A stretch of 64,000 nt of DNA, taken from positions 452,165 to 516,164 of the forward strand of contig ML976656.1 in assembly GCA_010015655.1 (NCBI GenBank). The letters run 5' to 3'. The notes beneath the pieces were generated by a model, which saw nothing but the letters and a program-made list of their open reading frames with translations, did not search any database and was not told the DNA's origin. The translations under genes were made by a program, and so were the position numbers. This DNA is from Bimuria novae-zelandiae CBS 107.79 (taxonomy: Eukaryota > Ascomycota > Dothideomycetes > Pleosporales > Didymosphaeriaceae). Below are positions 12,443 through 23,960 of the stretch, in pieces; position 1 is the stretch's first letter; every line of letters begins with the position of its first letter.

Positions 12443-12489
12443 CTTAGGTGGCCCGTGTGCGGGCGATTTTACCAGTGCGTGGGATAGTG
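12443..12489 (-). repeat. Right TIR of the piggyBac-like element
   Basis: Inverted partner of the left TIR, followed immediately by TTAA. It marks a sharp return to normal GC content. Confidence 0.85.
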
Positions 12490-12650
12490 TTAAGCTTCAG
12501 TCCCGTGGCAGATCCTTTGCGACTACTACCGACTTTTGGCAGCAGCCCCTGGCTATGCATGATGCCTGCGGGCTCAACGCTAAACCATTGCACGAGCTTC
12601 TTTGTCATCTTTGTCATTGCTTGGCTTGTCTGACGAATTGCTGAACTAAT

Positions 12651-12668
12651 TAAGCTAATTAGCGCATA
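12651..12668 (+). repeat. Outer tip of pogo-like element F, split off by a Tc1/mariner-type insertion
   Basis: This short AT-rich stretch ending GCGCATA matches, inverted, the tip of the related element at 42925-42938. The rest of the same terminal repeat resumes at 14363, after the inserted 1692-bp element. It ends in the TA that is duplicated by that insertion. Confidence 0.55.
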
Positions 12669-14360
12669 CGAAGGTCTCGTTTTGAATGAGCCATAGCGTC
12701 CTTGCGCACAGACCTCCCACCCTCAACTCGTCATCGTCGACACGAAGTCGCCCACTTCAGCGCCCGATATCTCCACCGAATCACGCCCGGTTCAATCTCA
12801 AAAAGATGCCAATTACTCGTAGAAAGGCCCGCAAAACAACCGCGACAAATCCTTATGTCCCAAAGACACCGCATCGAGAATTACTGCCCGAGTCAAAAGC
12901 CTATGCTGTGGGAGCGATGTCAGCCGGAGTATCACAGTACAGCCTTGCGAAAAAGCTCCCGATCACCCAGGCTGGCCTATCTCGGCTGTTCACGCGCACA
13001 AAGGAACGCTCAGAAGCTTCAAAACTCCCTCTCTGGGATCCTCACCTCTACGAAATCGAGCCTGGTCGCGGTGGCCAAGAGTACCCTCTGACGACGGAGC
13101 AAAAAGATGCGGTCATCGCCGTCGCGACCCAGGACAGGGATGCCCGTGAGAAGCCGAGCTGGGAGGCAATTGCTGACGGCGATTTTGATTATCTACACCT
13201 GCCTAAGCCTCTGTCCGTGAGCAAGTTCGAAAATATCATGTATGAAGCTGGCTACGCTCGCAGAGCTCCGGGCTTTAAACCGACTCTAGACAACGCTCAG
13301 CGTGAGCGTCGGCTTTAGTGGGCGCTCGCTCATAATCCTGATCTGTATGAGGATGGTGATGGGCAAGGCTTTGATTTTCGGCGTGTTATATATACTGACG
13401 AGACTCCAGCTCGAATCGGTGAGCAACGTGGCAAGGTACGAGCATGGGCAAGGCCGACGAGATCTATGACACTGACATTAAGAGGCTAAAAATCCGTAAC
13501 TCTTGCGCCTTGCAATTCTACGGCAGCTTCATGTACGACTTAAAGGGCCCGGTATCATATCTATAGCAAAGCAACCCTAGAGGCTAAGAAGCTCGCTTAG
13601 AGGTGTCTTGACGAGGAGAATTGGCGTAACAAAGATTAGAGGGAACGCCTCGTACCCCAGGCCCGCGCTGCCCTCCTTGAGCTCGGAGAAAGTGAGGCGA
13701 ACAGCAGAGCGTGGGCATGGGCCAAACGCCATGAACTGAAGCACGGAGAGCGCTCACGAGGTGGCATAGATGGCTACAGGCATCGCGAGGAGGTGCTGAA
13801 GCCCTTGCTGAAGCCGTGGATCGATTCTCTCTATGAAGAAGGCAGAGCTCCGCTGCTCCTCGAGGACGGCGCGCCCGCTCATACAAGCAAGATCGCGCTC
13901 GAATACCTCGAAGTTTCGCATATATCGAAGTTGCCGTAGCCTGGGCATTCGCCAGATATCAATACGTCAGAGCACGCTTGGCCATGGATCCGGCGTCACA
14001 TTACGCAGGATTTCATGCCCAGCACTTGCGAGAAGCAGTGCCGCCGGTAGTGGGCATATGAGTGGGAGCAGCTCCCTCAGGAAGTAATTAATAAATGGAT
14101 ACTCGGCATCTCGAAGGTTGTGTGGCTTATAATTGCCCATCGCGGAGATAATAGCTTTCATGACGGCGGAGGCTGAAAATCTGTCCTTAACACCAAATCT
14201 AAAGCTTTAAGTTATCTAGATAGGAAACTAAGTCTTTATAAATACTTAGCATGCTTAAAAACCCAAGAAATATCGACCTTGTATGTGTTTTTGTATGGGG
14301 GCGCGAATTTTTGATGGGGGTCAAGCATGACGCTATGACTCATTCAAAACGAGACCCTCA
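12669..14360 (+). mobile_element. Tc1/mariner-superfamily transposon, 1692 bp, TA target-site duplication
   Basis: Imperfect terminal inverted repeats of about 32 bp (core GGTCTCGTTTTGAATGAG near the left end, its complement near the right) are flanked by TA at 12667-12668 and 14361-14362. It encodes one long, broken transposase on the plus strand. GC content is close to that of normal genes, so it has suffered far less RIP than its neighbours. It inserted into the terminal repeat of pogo-like element F. Confidence 0.82.
12686..14178 (+). pseudogene. DDE transposase pseudogene (Tc1/mariner superfamily)
   Basis: The open start covers a basic N-terminus (MPITRRKARKTT at 12806 is a likely true start) and a helix-turn-helix-like region (VSQYSLAKKLPITQAGLSRL). 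The catalytic core follows: VIYTDETPARIGEQRG (first Asp), then LLLEDGAPAHTSK (second Asp), then PGHSPDINTSEHAWPWI (terminal Glu). Damage includes TAG after RERRL (13316), further TAG codons near 13597 and 13636, TAG in place of a likely Trp before PGHSPD (about 13938), another after CRR, and a stretch near 13440-13560 where the family sequence continues in a different frame. Several stops fit CAG-to-TAG or TGG-to-TAG, i.e. RIP-type transitions. Confidence 0.8.
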
Positions 14361-14362
14361 TA

Positions 14363-14862
14363 CAGTTACCGGCCACCTAGTGTTTCCGGCCACCTTGGCA
14401 GAACTCGACTCCTGCACACAACACGCGATATCTTCCGACAACGCTCTTTAAAATGGATGCCCGTGAGCTCTCTATACAAGCAGCTATTAGCGATTATAAC
14501 GCAGGTGTTTATACTTGTCTGCGTACTATTATAAAGGCTTATTATATTCTTTAATTTATTTTATAAAACTAACTTAGTAGCGCGTTATACAGCACGCTTA
14601 GCTATTAGCACTAGTAGTAATTAACTTTTATATAAAAGGAATTTCTAATAGACTAGATCTTTAATAAATACGCACGCGCTTACCCACTCTTATATATTTA
14701 TACTTAAAAAATAGTAAATTAAATCTTATGTATAAATAGTAATGCTTAGCTTATTAGTAAGTTTTAGGTATTTTACTTTCTCTAGCGCTAGCCACACGTT
14801 ACCTTAATAATTAGTAAAAAGCTAGAGGCTTAAAGAGCTAATATAGTAACCTTAAAGTAGCT
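14363..14862 (+). mobile_element. Pogo-like element F: terminal repeat and transposase N-terminus
   Basis: The left part is a GC-normal terminal repeat and 5' leader (AGTTACCGGCCACC, TTGGCAGAAC) closely matching, in inverted orientation, the right edge of the island at 42840-42938. The ATG at 14453 opens MDARELSIQAAISDYNAGVYT, the typical start of fungal pogo/Fot-type transposases, which then becomes AT-rich and stop-laden while keeping family spacing up to about 14860. There element C interrupts it. The rest of the gene was not recovered with confidence after 36629. Confidence 0.65.
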
Positions 14863-15099
14863 TAGGCTTGTAAATGGATTGGGATCGGATCAGATTCGCA
14901 CGGACTAGAACACTAAAAATCTAACCTTTACTTCTTAATATCGTACCTAATACTAAAAATATATTAATTAAAACTTTATAACGTACATGCATAGCGAGCT
15001 AATTAGTTAAGCAAGCTAATTACTCTACTAAGACCCTATTAAAACCTAGACTATATACGATTATATAAAATAACTATAAATAGTTATTAAAAATCGTAA

Positions 15100-16333
15100 T
15101 AGGCTAATCTATTTAGAATTTACTTTTATAAGTTACTTATAAGTGCGTAAGTTATGCCTAGCCTTATTATAATATTAATAGTACTACTAGGTTAGTTTAC
15201 CTTTATTTGCGTGCACTCTTTTCTTTACTTTCTTTTTATTACTACGCGCTATAAAGTCTTTTAGGATAGCTAGTTACTACGTATTAGTAGCTATAAGGAC
15301 TCCTTTTTACTATAATTACTTTTTTTTATATAATTTTTATTATATAGTAGCTTTATTAGCGGCTTAAAGCTTGGTATTACGCTTAGTTATTAATACTAGA
15401 GAATACGCTATTAGCTTAGCACATTTTATAAGCTTTTTAACTACCTTAACTATTAAAGTTAAAAAACTATTTATATAAGATTAAATATTTTACTTTATTA
15501 GCGTTAATTGCGACCCTAATTTTAAGGTATTATTTAGTATTTACGACTGCCACGTACTATCGCGTATAGTACGAGGTAAAGGCGTACGTAGGTAAATATT
15601 AAGGTTTAATATTATAGCTTATAGATTTAATAGGACTAAACTAGCGCCTTAAAAGCCTTTTTAAATATTACTTTAAGTAATTATAGTCTTAAAAGTAATA
15701 ATAAAGGAAGGTAAGAACTTAATTTTAGTAATATATATAATCTAGTTACGTATTAGATCCTTAGCTTGGCGCCTACACGCCTTTTTTAACGGCGATAAAT
15801 AGCCTATATTAAGTGGCTATAGGAGGTACGACGAATATAGTGGTATATAGAGAGTAATAATCTTATTATCCTTATAGTATTACTAGAATTTAAGCGAGTC
15901 GTGGCTCTTATAGCTATTAATAATAAGTAAACGTACTATACTAATAATACGCCTTTTTATATACGCGTTAAAGTACTTTAACTACTATAAACTAAGCTTA
16001 TTTATTATTTAGCTATTTTAGAGACTATAATAACCTAATTATAAGGTAGATCCTTTTCTTAGTACTAGGCAGAGAGGTGGTGCTTACCCTAAAAAATACG
16101 GAAGTGTAAAATCGCCTAGCCTATTATATTAATGGCCTAGATAGCTATTATTTACTTTTAATTATTTTAATATACGCTCTTTAGCTTGCCCTAATACTTA
16201 GAGCCTATAATAACTACACTTGTTAATATTATACCTATTATAAAGCTAGGCTTATAAAAGTTATAAGTATCCTTATCTAGGATACCATACTTGGCTTTAG
16301 TATTCTTTACAAGCTAGAACGAGCCTTGTATAA
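15100..16333 (-). pseudogene. C-terminal half of pogo-like transposase of element D
   Basis: On the minus strand near 15860-15640 the order YSSYLL, PLNIGYLSPLKKA, KDLIRN, ITKIKFLPSFIITFK matches the PPHSSHLLQPLDVGCF...LIRN...F..AF region of fungal pogo transposases, with Gln and other codons turned into stops. Further downstream (15400-15200) is a Lys/Arg-rich tail. It is interrupted by the Gypsy insertion at 16334 and resumes at 23079. Confidence 0.65.
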
Positions 16334-16778
16334 TGTTACGGCTACGCCTCACAAGGTAGATGAAGACGGATGGCGGGGAACGGCGCTAGCCAAGGTTCTA
16401 ACGCCTTGGCCAAGATTGTAAGCAAATACGTGACGGAACTCTATCGCAGCGCTAATAGAGTCGGCAAGTTAGACTCTGCGACTTTGTAGGCAGAGTTACA
16501 GAGGGGAACTTAGTAACTCTATAGGCAGAGTTACAGAGCTATAGGGCTACCTTGTATTTCTTAAGTATATAGCTACTAGTACGCTTGTTAGATAGTCTTT
16601 ATCGTTAATTTTTATAATCCTTTAACTAAGGTATTACTTGCCTTTAATATCCTCGTTTAGAATCTATATCGCATGTAATTTATTAGCGATTACCTATTAA
16701 CCTCTGCCTATACTTCTATTAACTATAACCGCGCCCCTAAGGTAACCTGCCTTATAGTACTAAGGCAGGTCCGTAACA
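16334..16778 (+). repeat. 5' LTR of the Gypsy element
   Basis: Begins TGTTACGG and ends CCGTAACA, with the same length as the 3' copy. Both copies differ mainly by transitions. Confidence 0.93.
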
Positions 16779-19618
16779 CTTTAATAATCTAGTTCTTAAA
16801 AGAGCGAAGCGTAAGTAGCGTATAGTCTAAGCTAAACATGGCAGGGTTATCTTAACAAGGTAAAGGTTAGTTGTCGATGCACGAATCAGACAACACAGAC
16901 TTTCGAAAGATTAGGAATATAATTAATAGTTTAAGTAAGGACTAAGCTAGGCTTAAGGACGTACTTTAGGCACTCCTAAAGCAGAATAAAGAACTAAAGG
17001 ATTAGTTATAATAGATAGACGCGCAGCTAATAGTAGTTATAAAAAAATAAAAGGTTAATAAAGACGTTATTAATAAGTTAAAGACGTAAGTTATAAGCAA
17101 GCCACTTAAGCTTCTAACGCTTACACGATTCGACAGAAACTAAAATAAGTTAAGAGCCTTCTTGGCAGAAGCAGCGTTGCACTTGAACATACTAGCACTC
17201 CAGATCGAAAACAAAGAACAGAAGGTGGTCTATATTTCGGCACACTTTACCGATAGGGCGATAAACTGGTTCAAACTATATCTAATAGACTAACGAACGA
17301 ATACGGCAGCTAATTAAAGATCTAAAACAATCGTAATTTTTAGTAATTACGACTACTTCGTCACGAGACTTAAGTTAGTATTTAGAGACATAGATATATC
17401 TAGGAGATTAGAGGAACGACTCCTGAAGATTAGATAAACCTAAGGAGTTAACAAATACATCTTAATGTTCCAATAACTCGCAATAAATACGTCATGGAAT
17501 AAAGAATCCTTAATAGCAAGATTTAAGGAAGGACTAAAATCTGATATTTAGTATAAAATAATACGAATAGACAAACTAGTTTTGCTATTAGCATTAAAGA
17601 CCCAGGCAGCAAGAATTAACAACAAACTCTAATAATAGAAGAAGGGAAATAAGTTCGATAAGTACTTAAGATAAAGAAGCCACTAGGATTATAGCAACCT
17701 AATAATACTAGACGCTAATAAGGAATCCGGAAAGAGGGATTTTATATGCCATAACTATAGAAAGAAAGGCTATTACGCGAAAGATTATCGCGGTAAGAAG
17801 TAAGACGTAACCTGTCACGGTTATAGTAAAAAGGGATATTATGTAAAAGACTACTATAGCAAGAAACAAGGGAATTAATCCTTGGTACTAGGACAGAAGG
17901 GAGGATCGCAGGATAAACCTAAGGACAAGGAAGGTAAGAAAGACGAGCCTAAAGATAAGCTCGCAGCTAATTAAGAAGAGCACATAAAGCTTAATTAGAT
18001 ATTTTATTATAACGACTCGTGCCTAATACACCTTAGTAGTAAGCAAGAATTAGGATAGTTCCTATAGAAGGGAAAGAACACGCTAGTAGTAATAAAAGAC
18101 AGGACTTAAGCGTAGGTTAAGGTATTAAACTAAGAAGCTAAAGAGTTAGATAAATTCTCTAACGAAAAAGAAGTCCCTACACCTTCGCAGTTAACGGCAC
18201 TGGAAGGGGAGATACTATTAAGACCTAGGGTAGAGACCACTAAGGCAGGTATAGAAGAGAAGGTTCGGATAGAAAGCGTGGAATATGCCTAGCTCCTAAA
18301 TAACTACAGCATTAGTGAACCTAGCTTGGACATAGAGGAGCCAGGCCTAAATTTATGTGTAAAGTTAAAGTGCGGAATGCACTTAAAACCGAAAAGGACT
18401 TACTTAGCATAGCTAGTAAGGCGAGAATAATATAGTTTTAAGGAACTAATACTTGGAGAAACGGTTCACGACTGGCAACTAGCAGGGAAAGAGACAGGAT
18501 GCTTAATCCTAGAGCCAGGCCTAAAGTTACTAAAGGCATGTATAATAGGTAGACCTTATTACAAGTGTACAGCGAACAAGTGCCCAAAACACGTTGAAAA
18601 AAAAATCCAAACAAAGCATTGGCCCAAACAAGAACATCTAAAAGGAAACTAGGGACCACATGTTACCCTCGAAGGGCAATACCAAGGACGAAAGATACGA
18701 ATCATAGTAGATAGCGGAGCCACACAGAACTTTATTTCGGAAAAATTCGTAGAAAAAAGAGGAATCACATACACTACGAAGAAGTTTCCTCGACAGCTTA
18801 GCACGATTGAAGGTACATTATTCTAAAAGCCTGTATAATACAAAACCAAACTATCAACACTTAAACTATAAGGATTAGAGGTCCGAAATCTAGTCATGGA
18901 TCTTGTACAATTAGACGAAGAACAAGATGTTATCCTAGGGATGCCATAGTTACAAATGGTAAACCTAAAGATAGACTGGCAGACAGGTCAGATAATATAC
19001 GGCAAGAAAGAAGGACTCCGAGCAAACATCGAAACCTATAAAGGAATTTTCCCTGAAGAATATAAGAAGTGGGAAAAGGCACTTTAAGAGCTAGAGAACT
19101 ACCTTCTAAAACATTATCTATAGGACCTTAAGGTCGAGCTTAAGGAAGGCAAAACGGCGGGATAGGGACTAATCTATCGTACTATAGAAGAAGAAGCGAA
19201 GCTTTAGAAGGAGTATATTAACAAAGTATTTAAGAAAGGATAGATCCGCCATTCCTACTTATTAGTATCCCACGGAACTACGTTTGCGGACAAGAAAGGG
19301 ATAACAGAGAAATAATTCTGCGTAGACTACAGGAAAACCAACGCAATCACGAAGAAGAATTACTACCTTTTACCCCTAATTTTAAAAATGCAGGACAGGA
19401 TGCGCAAATTAAAAATCTTTATAAAACTAGATATTTAGAATGCCTATTATTAGATTAGAATTAAGAAAGGAGACGAATGGAAAACGGCCTTGTAAACGTA
19501 ATTTGGACTATATAAGTACTAAGTAGTACCCTTTGGACTTACTAACGCACCTGCGGTATTCCAGGAAAGAATTAACACCGTACTACAAGACTACTTAAAT
19601 ATATTTGTCTTCGCATAT

Positions 19619-19960
19619 TTGGACGACATCCTTATCTTTTCAGAAAACGAGGAAGAACATGTTGGACACGTACACAAGGTACTCGAGAAGCTGGCAGACG
19701 CCCAAATGTTTCTTAAGATAAGGAAATGCGAATTCCACACGAAGGAAACCAATTTCCTGGGATTTATTATTAAACTAGGAAAGATCAGGATAGATCCAGC
19801 GAAAATCGAGCAGATCAAGCAATGGCCTACACTAGGAAACGTGACAGACGTACAAAGGTTCCTAGGACTCGCAAACTTTTGCAAGAAGTTTATTATAGGA
19901 TGGTTACAACTCACGGAACCACTCACACGCCTTATAAAGAAGGACATAAAGTTCGAATAG
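19619..19960 (+). pseudogene. Residual open reverse transcriptase segment of the Gypsy element
   Basis: The longest surviving open frame of the element. It continues directly from YLDD and contains ILIFSENEEEHVGHV, the thumb region (CEFHTKETNFLGFII) and the RFLGLANFCKKFI connection motif. It is bounded by stops and is not a gene on its own. Confidence 0.85.
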
Positions 19961-22628
19961 ACAAAAGAATGCAAGTAAAGCTTTAAGCAAATTAAGGAAT
20001 AATTTTGCCAAAACCCAATTTTACAAATGTTTAACCTAGAGTTACTAGCAAAAGTTAAGACAGACGTATTAAACTCAGTCTATAGGATTGCACTCTTATA
20101 GCGAGACAAGCACACTAGAGTATTATACCTAGTAGAATACTTCTTAAAATAGATAAAACTAGCAGAGCTTAACTACCTAATCTACGACAAAGAGATGCTA
20201 GCGATCTACAAAGCGTTTAAGTAATAGAGAGTCTACCTTCAAGGAGCAAAGCACACTACAGAGGTATATATAGATTACAAAAACCTCACAGGCTTCATGA
20301 CGAACAAAGAATTAACTCAACGCTATACAAGATAGTGGGAATATCTCGCAATATTCAACTTCAAGATTATCTATACTAAGGGGTTAGAGAACCTTTTAGC
20401 AGACGCCTTAAGCAGGAGACCTAACCTTTAAAAGGAAGTAAAAGTAATAGGCACAATGTTGGTAAAAGACAAATATAGCGATTTGGTTATAAACATAGCC
20501 AAGCTAGCAGCCAGCATCGAAAGACAAGACAGCATCTAGGACGAATAGATTAAAAAGGAAACCTAGAAGGAAACGCCTAATAATAAGCAAGGACAGATAG
20601 AAGATAGATTCTTTATTATTTTCGAAAGAATATACATTCTATTGACAATACAACGGGAATTCGTACGATAGTTTTATAAATCACCTGCCTATAGACATTA
20701 AGGAATAGAAAAAACCCTTAAGAGGCTTCTACGAACGTACTATATACCTAAAGCAAGATAGATAGTAACAGAAGTTTTAAGGGACTACGCAGATTGTCAC
20801 AGGAACAAACATAGTTAACACGCACTATATAAAATACTTTAACTAGTAGAGGCACTAGAAAGACTATAGGGAGTTATTATAATAGACTTTATTACTTAGT
20901 TACCGAAGTCCAAGAACCTAGCAACGAAAACGGAATACAACGGTATCATGACTATTATAGACAAGGCCACAAGATACTCGTACTTTTAACCCCACAACGA
21001 GAAAAGCGGAGCAGAAGTAGTAGCATTTATTATACTACAGATCGTAATTAGTTAACACGGAATACTAGACAAGATTATTATAGATAGGGATGTAAGGTTT
21101 ACATTAAAGTTCTGGCAGACGATCATGATAGTATTAGGAATTAAATATAGCATGTCTACGGCATATCACCCACAGACGGACGGTTAAACAGAAAGGATAA
21201 ACTAGACAGTAAAATAATACCTAAGGTTTTACCTTAACTACTAATAAAATAACTAGGTAGCCTTACTGCCAATAGCCCAGTTCGCGTATAATAGTTCGAA
21301 GAATGCGACAATAGGAGTATTACTATTCTTTATAAACTATAGATTTGACCTAAGCGCGTACAATGTACCTAGGGACATAATAACATAGACGACGAACGGA
21401 GAAGCATTCGTAAATATAATTAAATAGATCTACGAATAACTACGACTAGACGCCGAGTTTCTAAACCTCTAAATAGGAAAGTACTATAATAGAAAGCACA
21501 AGGAGGGACCCTAACTTAAAGTAGGGGGAAAAGTGTAGTTACTTAGGAGAAATATTAAGAGTAAGCGCCCTAATTTAAAATTAGACTATATAAAGATTAG
21601 ACTATACGAAATTATTAAACAGGTCACACTAGTTACGTATAAACTTAAATTACTAGAGAACATAAAGATTCACCCGACATTTCACATTTTATTACTAGAA
21701 AAGGCACCACGGAACGCAGAGCCTGCAGTATACAACGCAGACATATATAAAGAATAGGACTAGGAATAGGAAGTTAATAAGATCCTAGGACACTAAATGC
21801 GAAACGGGAAGAATTACTACCTAGTTAAATAGATAGGTACGGACGACAAGGGAAAACCATGAGAAAGCACTTAAAAACTACTTAAAAACCTTAATTACCC
21901 TAAGAAGTTGGCGGAATTTCGTTCTAGCTAATTGCCTAAAGAAATCCAAGAGAGAGAGGATCTAGTAAATTACCTAGTAGTAATTTAAGAAGACCCTTAT
22001 AAGGTGTAGGACTTAAGTTATTTCTCTTAAGCTCCTTAAGATAACGCCACAAACGCTTAACTTTAGTAGCATAATAATTTTTAGCTAAAGCTTTCTAGCG
22101 ATAAAGATAACTCGCCTTAGCACGAAAAGTAATAGTCTTATTTAAAAGATTAAGGGCCTCTTCCTTAGCCTTATAAATCTCCTCTACTAAATAATTAACT
22201 TCTAAATCCGCGCGATCAACTAAAGGAGATTAGGATAAGTCTAGGGAATAAAGAAGACCACGTACGGGCTAAAGAAGGATTAGAGGAAACGTTACAAGAA
22301 GTATAAATATTAAAATAAATATACGCTTTATAAGCTAACCTCCTAGGAGTATCGCGTTCTAAGATAACGCAAGGAATATTATATAAGGTATAGCGAGAAC
22401 ATGGTATAACTTCGTAGCTATGTTAAAGGACTCGATCCGCAAGCGAAAGGCGTTAGACAATCTTATCTAAGGATAGTTTTAGGACTAACGTGGCGCTGCG
22501 GGGATTACTACGAACAAGAAGCATCGGGAAACATTAAAACTCTAGGATAAGAGATAACCTACTATTTAAAAATACTTAAGAGCGGAACGAGTTAACCTTT
22601 AAGCCAAAGGAATAGAAAGGGGAGATAG

Positions 22629-23073
22629 TGTTACAGCTACGCCTCACAAGGTAGATAAAGACAAATGGCAGGGAACGGCGCTAGCCAAGGTTCTAACGCC
22701 TTAGCCAAGATTGTAAGCGAACACGTGACGGAACTCTATCGCAGCGCTAATAAAGTTGGCAAGTTGGACTCTACGACTCTATAGGCAGAGTTATAGAGGG
22801 GAACTTAGTAACTCTGTAGGCAGAGTTATAGAGCTATAGGGCTACCTTATATTTCTTAAGTATATAGCTACTAGTACGCTCGTTAGATAGTCTTTATTAT
22901 TAATTTCTATAATCCTTTAACTAAGGTATTACTTGCCTTTAATATCCTCGTTTAGAATCTATATCGCATGTAATCTATTAGCAATCACCTATTAACCTCT
23001 GCCTGTACTTCTATTAACTATAACCGCGCCCCCAAGGTAACCTGCCTTACGGTACCAAGGCAGGTCCGTAACA
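22629..23073 (+). repeat. 3' LTR of the Gypsy element
   Basis: Second 445-bp copy, preceded by a purine-rich tract (AAAGGGGAGATAG) and followed by the TATAA duplication. Confidence 0.93.
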
Positions 23074-23471
23074 TATAACTTTAGGATCTTTATAGAGGGC
23101 TTTTTATAGTTATACTTTTAATTAAACTTAACTTAGAGCTATAGCTAGCGCTTAATAAAGTAATAAAACTACTTTAATTAATTATCTTAAAGTAGCGTGT
23201 AGCTAGTAAAGAATTAGCTAAATCTTTTACAGTAGTAAGCTAGGGCGGAAATCCTTATATATTTAAGTTAAGTATATACTACATAATTACCTATTCCTCT
23301 TTAATAGTAAGTTTTATTAAGTTAGGTGCGTAGTTACGTTAAAAGGTAGTTTTAGCGCGTTATGTGATTAGTGTATTTTAAGATACGTTATAGATAGTTA
23401 TAGCGCGTTATTATAATAGTATTATATTTTATTTAATAGCGTAAAGCATAAGCTATAATTATGCTTCTTAT

Positions 23472-23710
23472 TGGAACAAGGTCCCTCTAGTAGTATGACT
23501 ACTATGAATAACCGAGTAGGTGAGGGACAAGGCGGGGTAACTGCAACGTATTATATTAACTATCGTGTGTAGCGTACCAGATTAAACAAGCTATCGTAAG
23601 GTACAATCTGTACAATTAAGCAAGGACCACTAGGCTTGGCACTCTTCTGTACAGCAAGTACCACAAGCCTACCTTCCACTAATCTGGACTAAACCTATAT
23701 ATTCTCAACA
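23472..23710 (-). repeat. 3' LTR of Copia 1
   Basis: A 239-bp copy at the downstream end of the minus-strand element, adjacent to the polypurine tract. Confidence 0.92.
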
Positions 23711-23750
23711 CTCCCCCTTAGGACAGGTCTAGTCCATAGATAACTCCTAG

Positions 23751-23960
23751 TTAGTTCTTAAATCTCTTAAATGCCACTCGCTGCAAAGGCTTTGTCATTC
23801 TATTAGTAACCATATCTACAGTTAGCACATAGGCCACATTAAGTCTGCCTTGTTCTGCCAGGTCCCTGACAAAGTAATAACAGACATCGATATGCTTTGA
23901 TCTTTCGTAAAGGTGAGGGTTCTTTGTGAGTGCAATAGCGCCCTGATTATCGCCCAGCAT
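23751..23960 (-). pseudogene. Residual Copia 1 RNase H C-terminus
   Basis: An open fragment with the typical Copia ending (DNQGAIALTKNP, RSKHIDVCYYFVRDL, MTKPLQRVAFKRF). It is a piece of pol, not an independent gene. Confidence 0.88.

Larger units (their letters stand above)
10182..12489 (+). mobile_element. RIP-degraded piggyBac-like DNA transposon with terminal inverted repeats
   Basis: The ends carry an inverted repeat of about 45 bp: CGCACTGGTAAAATCGCCCG at 10189 and its reverse complement ending near 12479, continuing inward through CACACGGGCCACCTAAGC. The interior is extremely AT-rich with stops in all frames. The plus strand still shows piggyBac (DDE_Tnp_1_7) blocks: LPIKLYIFFAIVIYIGV near 10640-10690, NAPICTVYNYI near 10740, FTKRASKIIIIKIKPI near 10990-11030 with KVWIL following, and DNNLFNIVLILKYLRNEGIS near 11260-11320. 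TTAA, the family's target, directly follows the right end (12490-12493); the matching left position reads TGGT. TA also occurs symmetrically inside both ends. The transposase is dead. Confidence 0.75.
16334..23073 (+). mobile_element. Gypsy LTR retrotransposon with chromodomain (chromovirus), 6740 bp
   Basis: Two 445-bp LTRs (TGTTACGGCT...GTCCGTAACA) are flanked by TATAA duplications at 16329-16333 and 23074-23078. The internal plus-strand gag starts near ATG 16838; a matrix/capsid-like block lies near 17100-17600 and two eroded CCHC knuckles near 17745-17870. Pol has a protease-like block (IIVDSGATQNFIS near 18702-18740) and reverse transcriptase with the YLDD active site intact at 19616-19627, followed by ILIFSEN. 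RNase H follows, then integrase with AYHPQTDG at about 21162-21183. A C-terminal chromodomain-like block (NYYLVKWIGTDDKGKP near 21813-21860) follows. RIP stops interrupt all frames. Confidence 0.93.
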
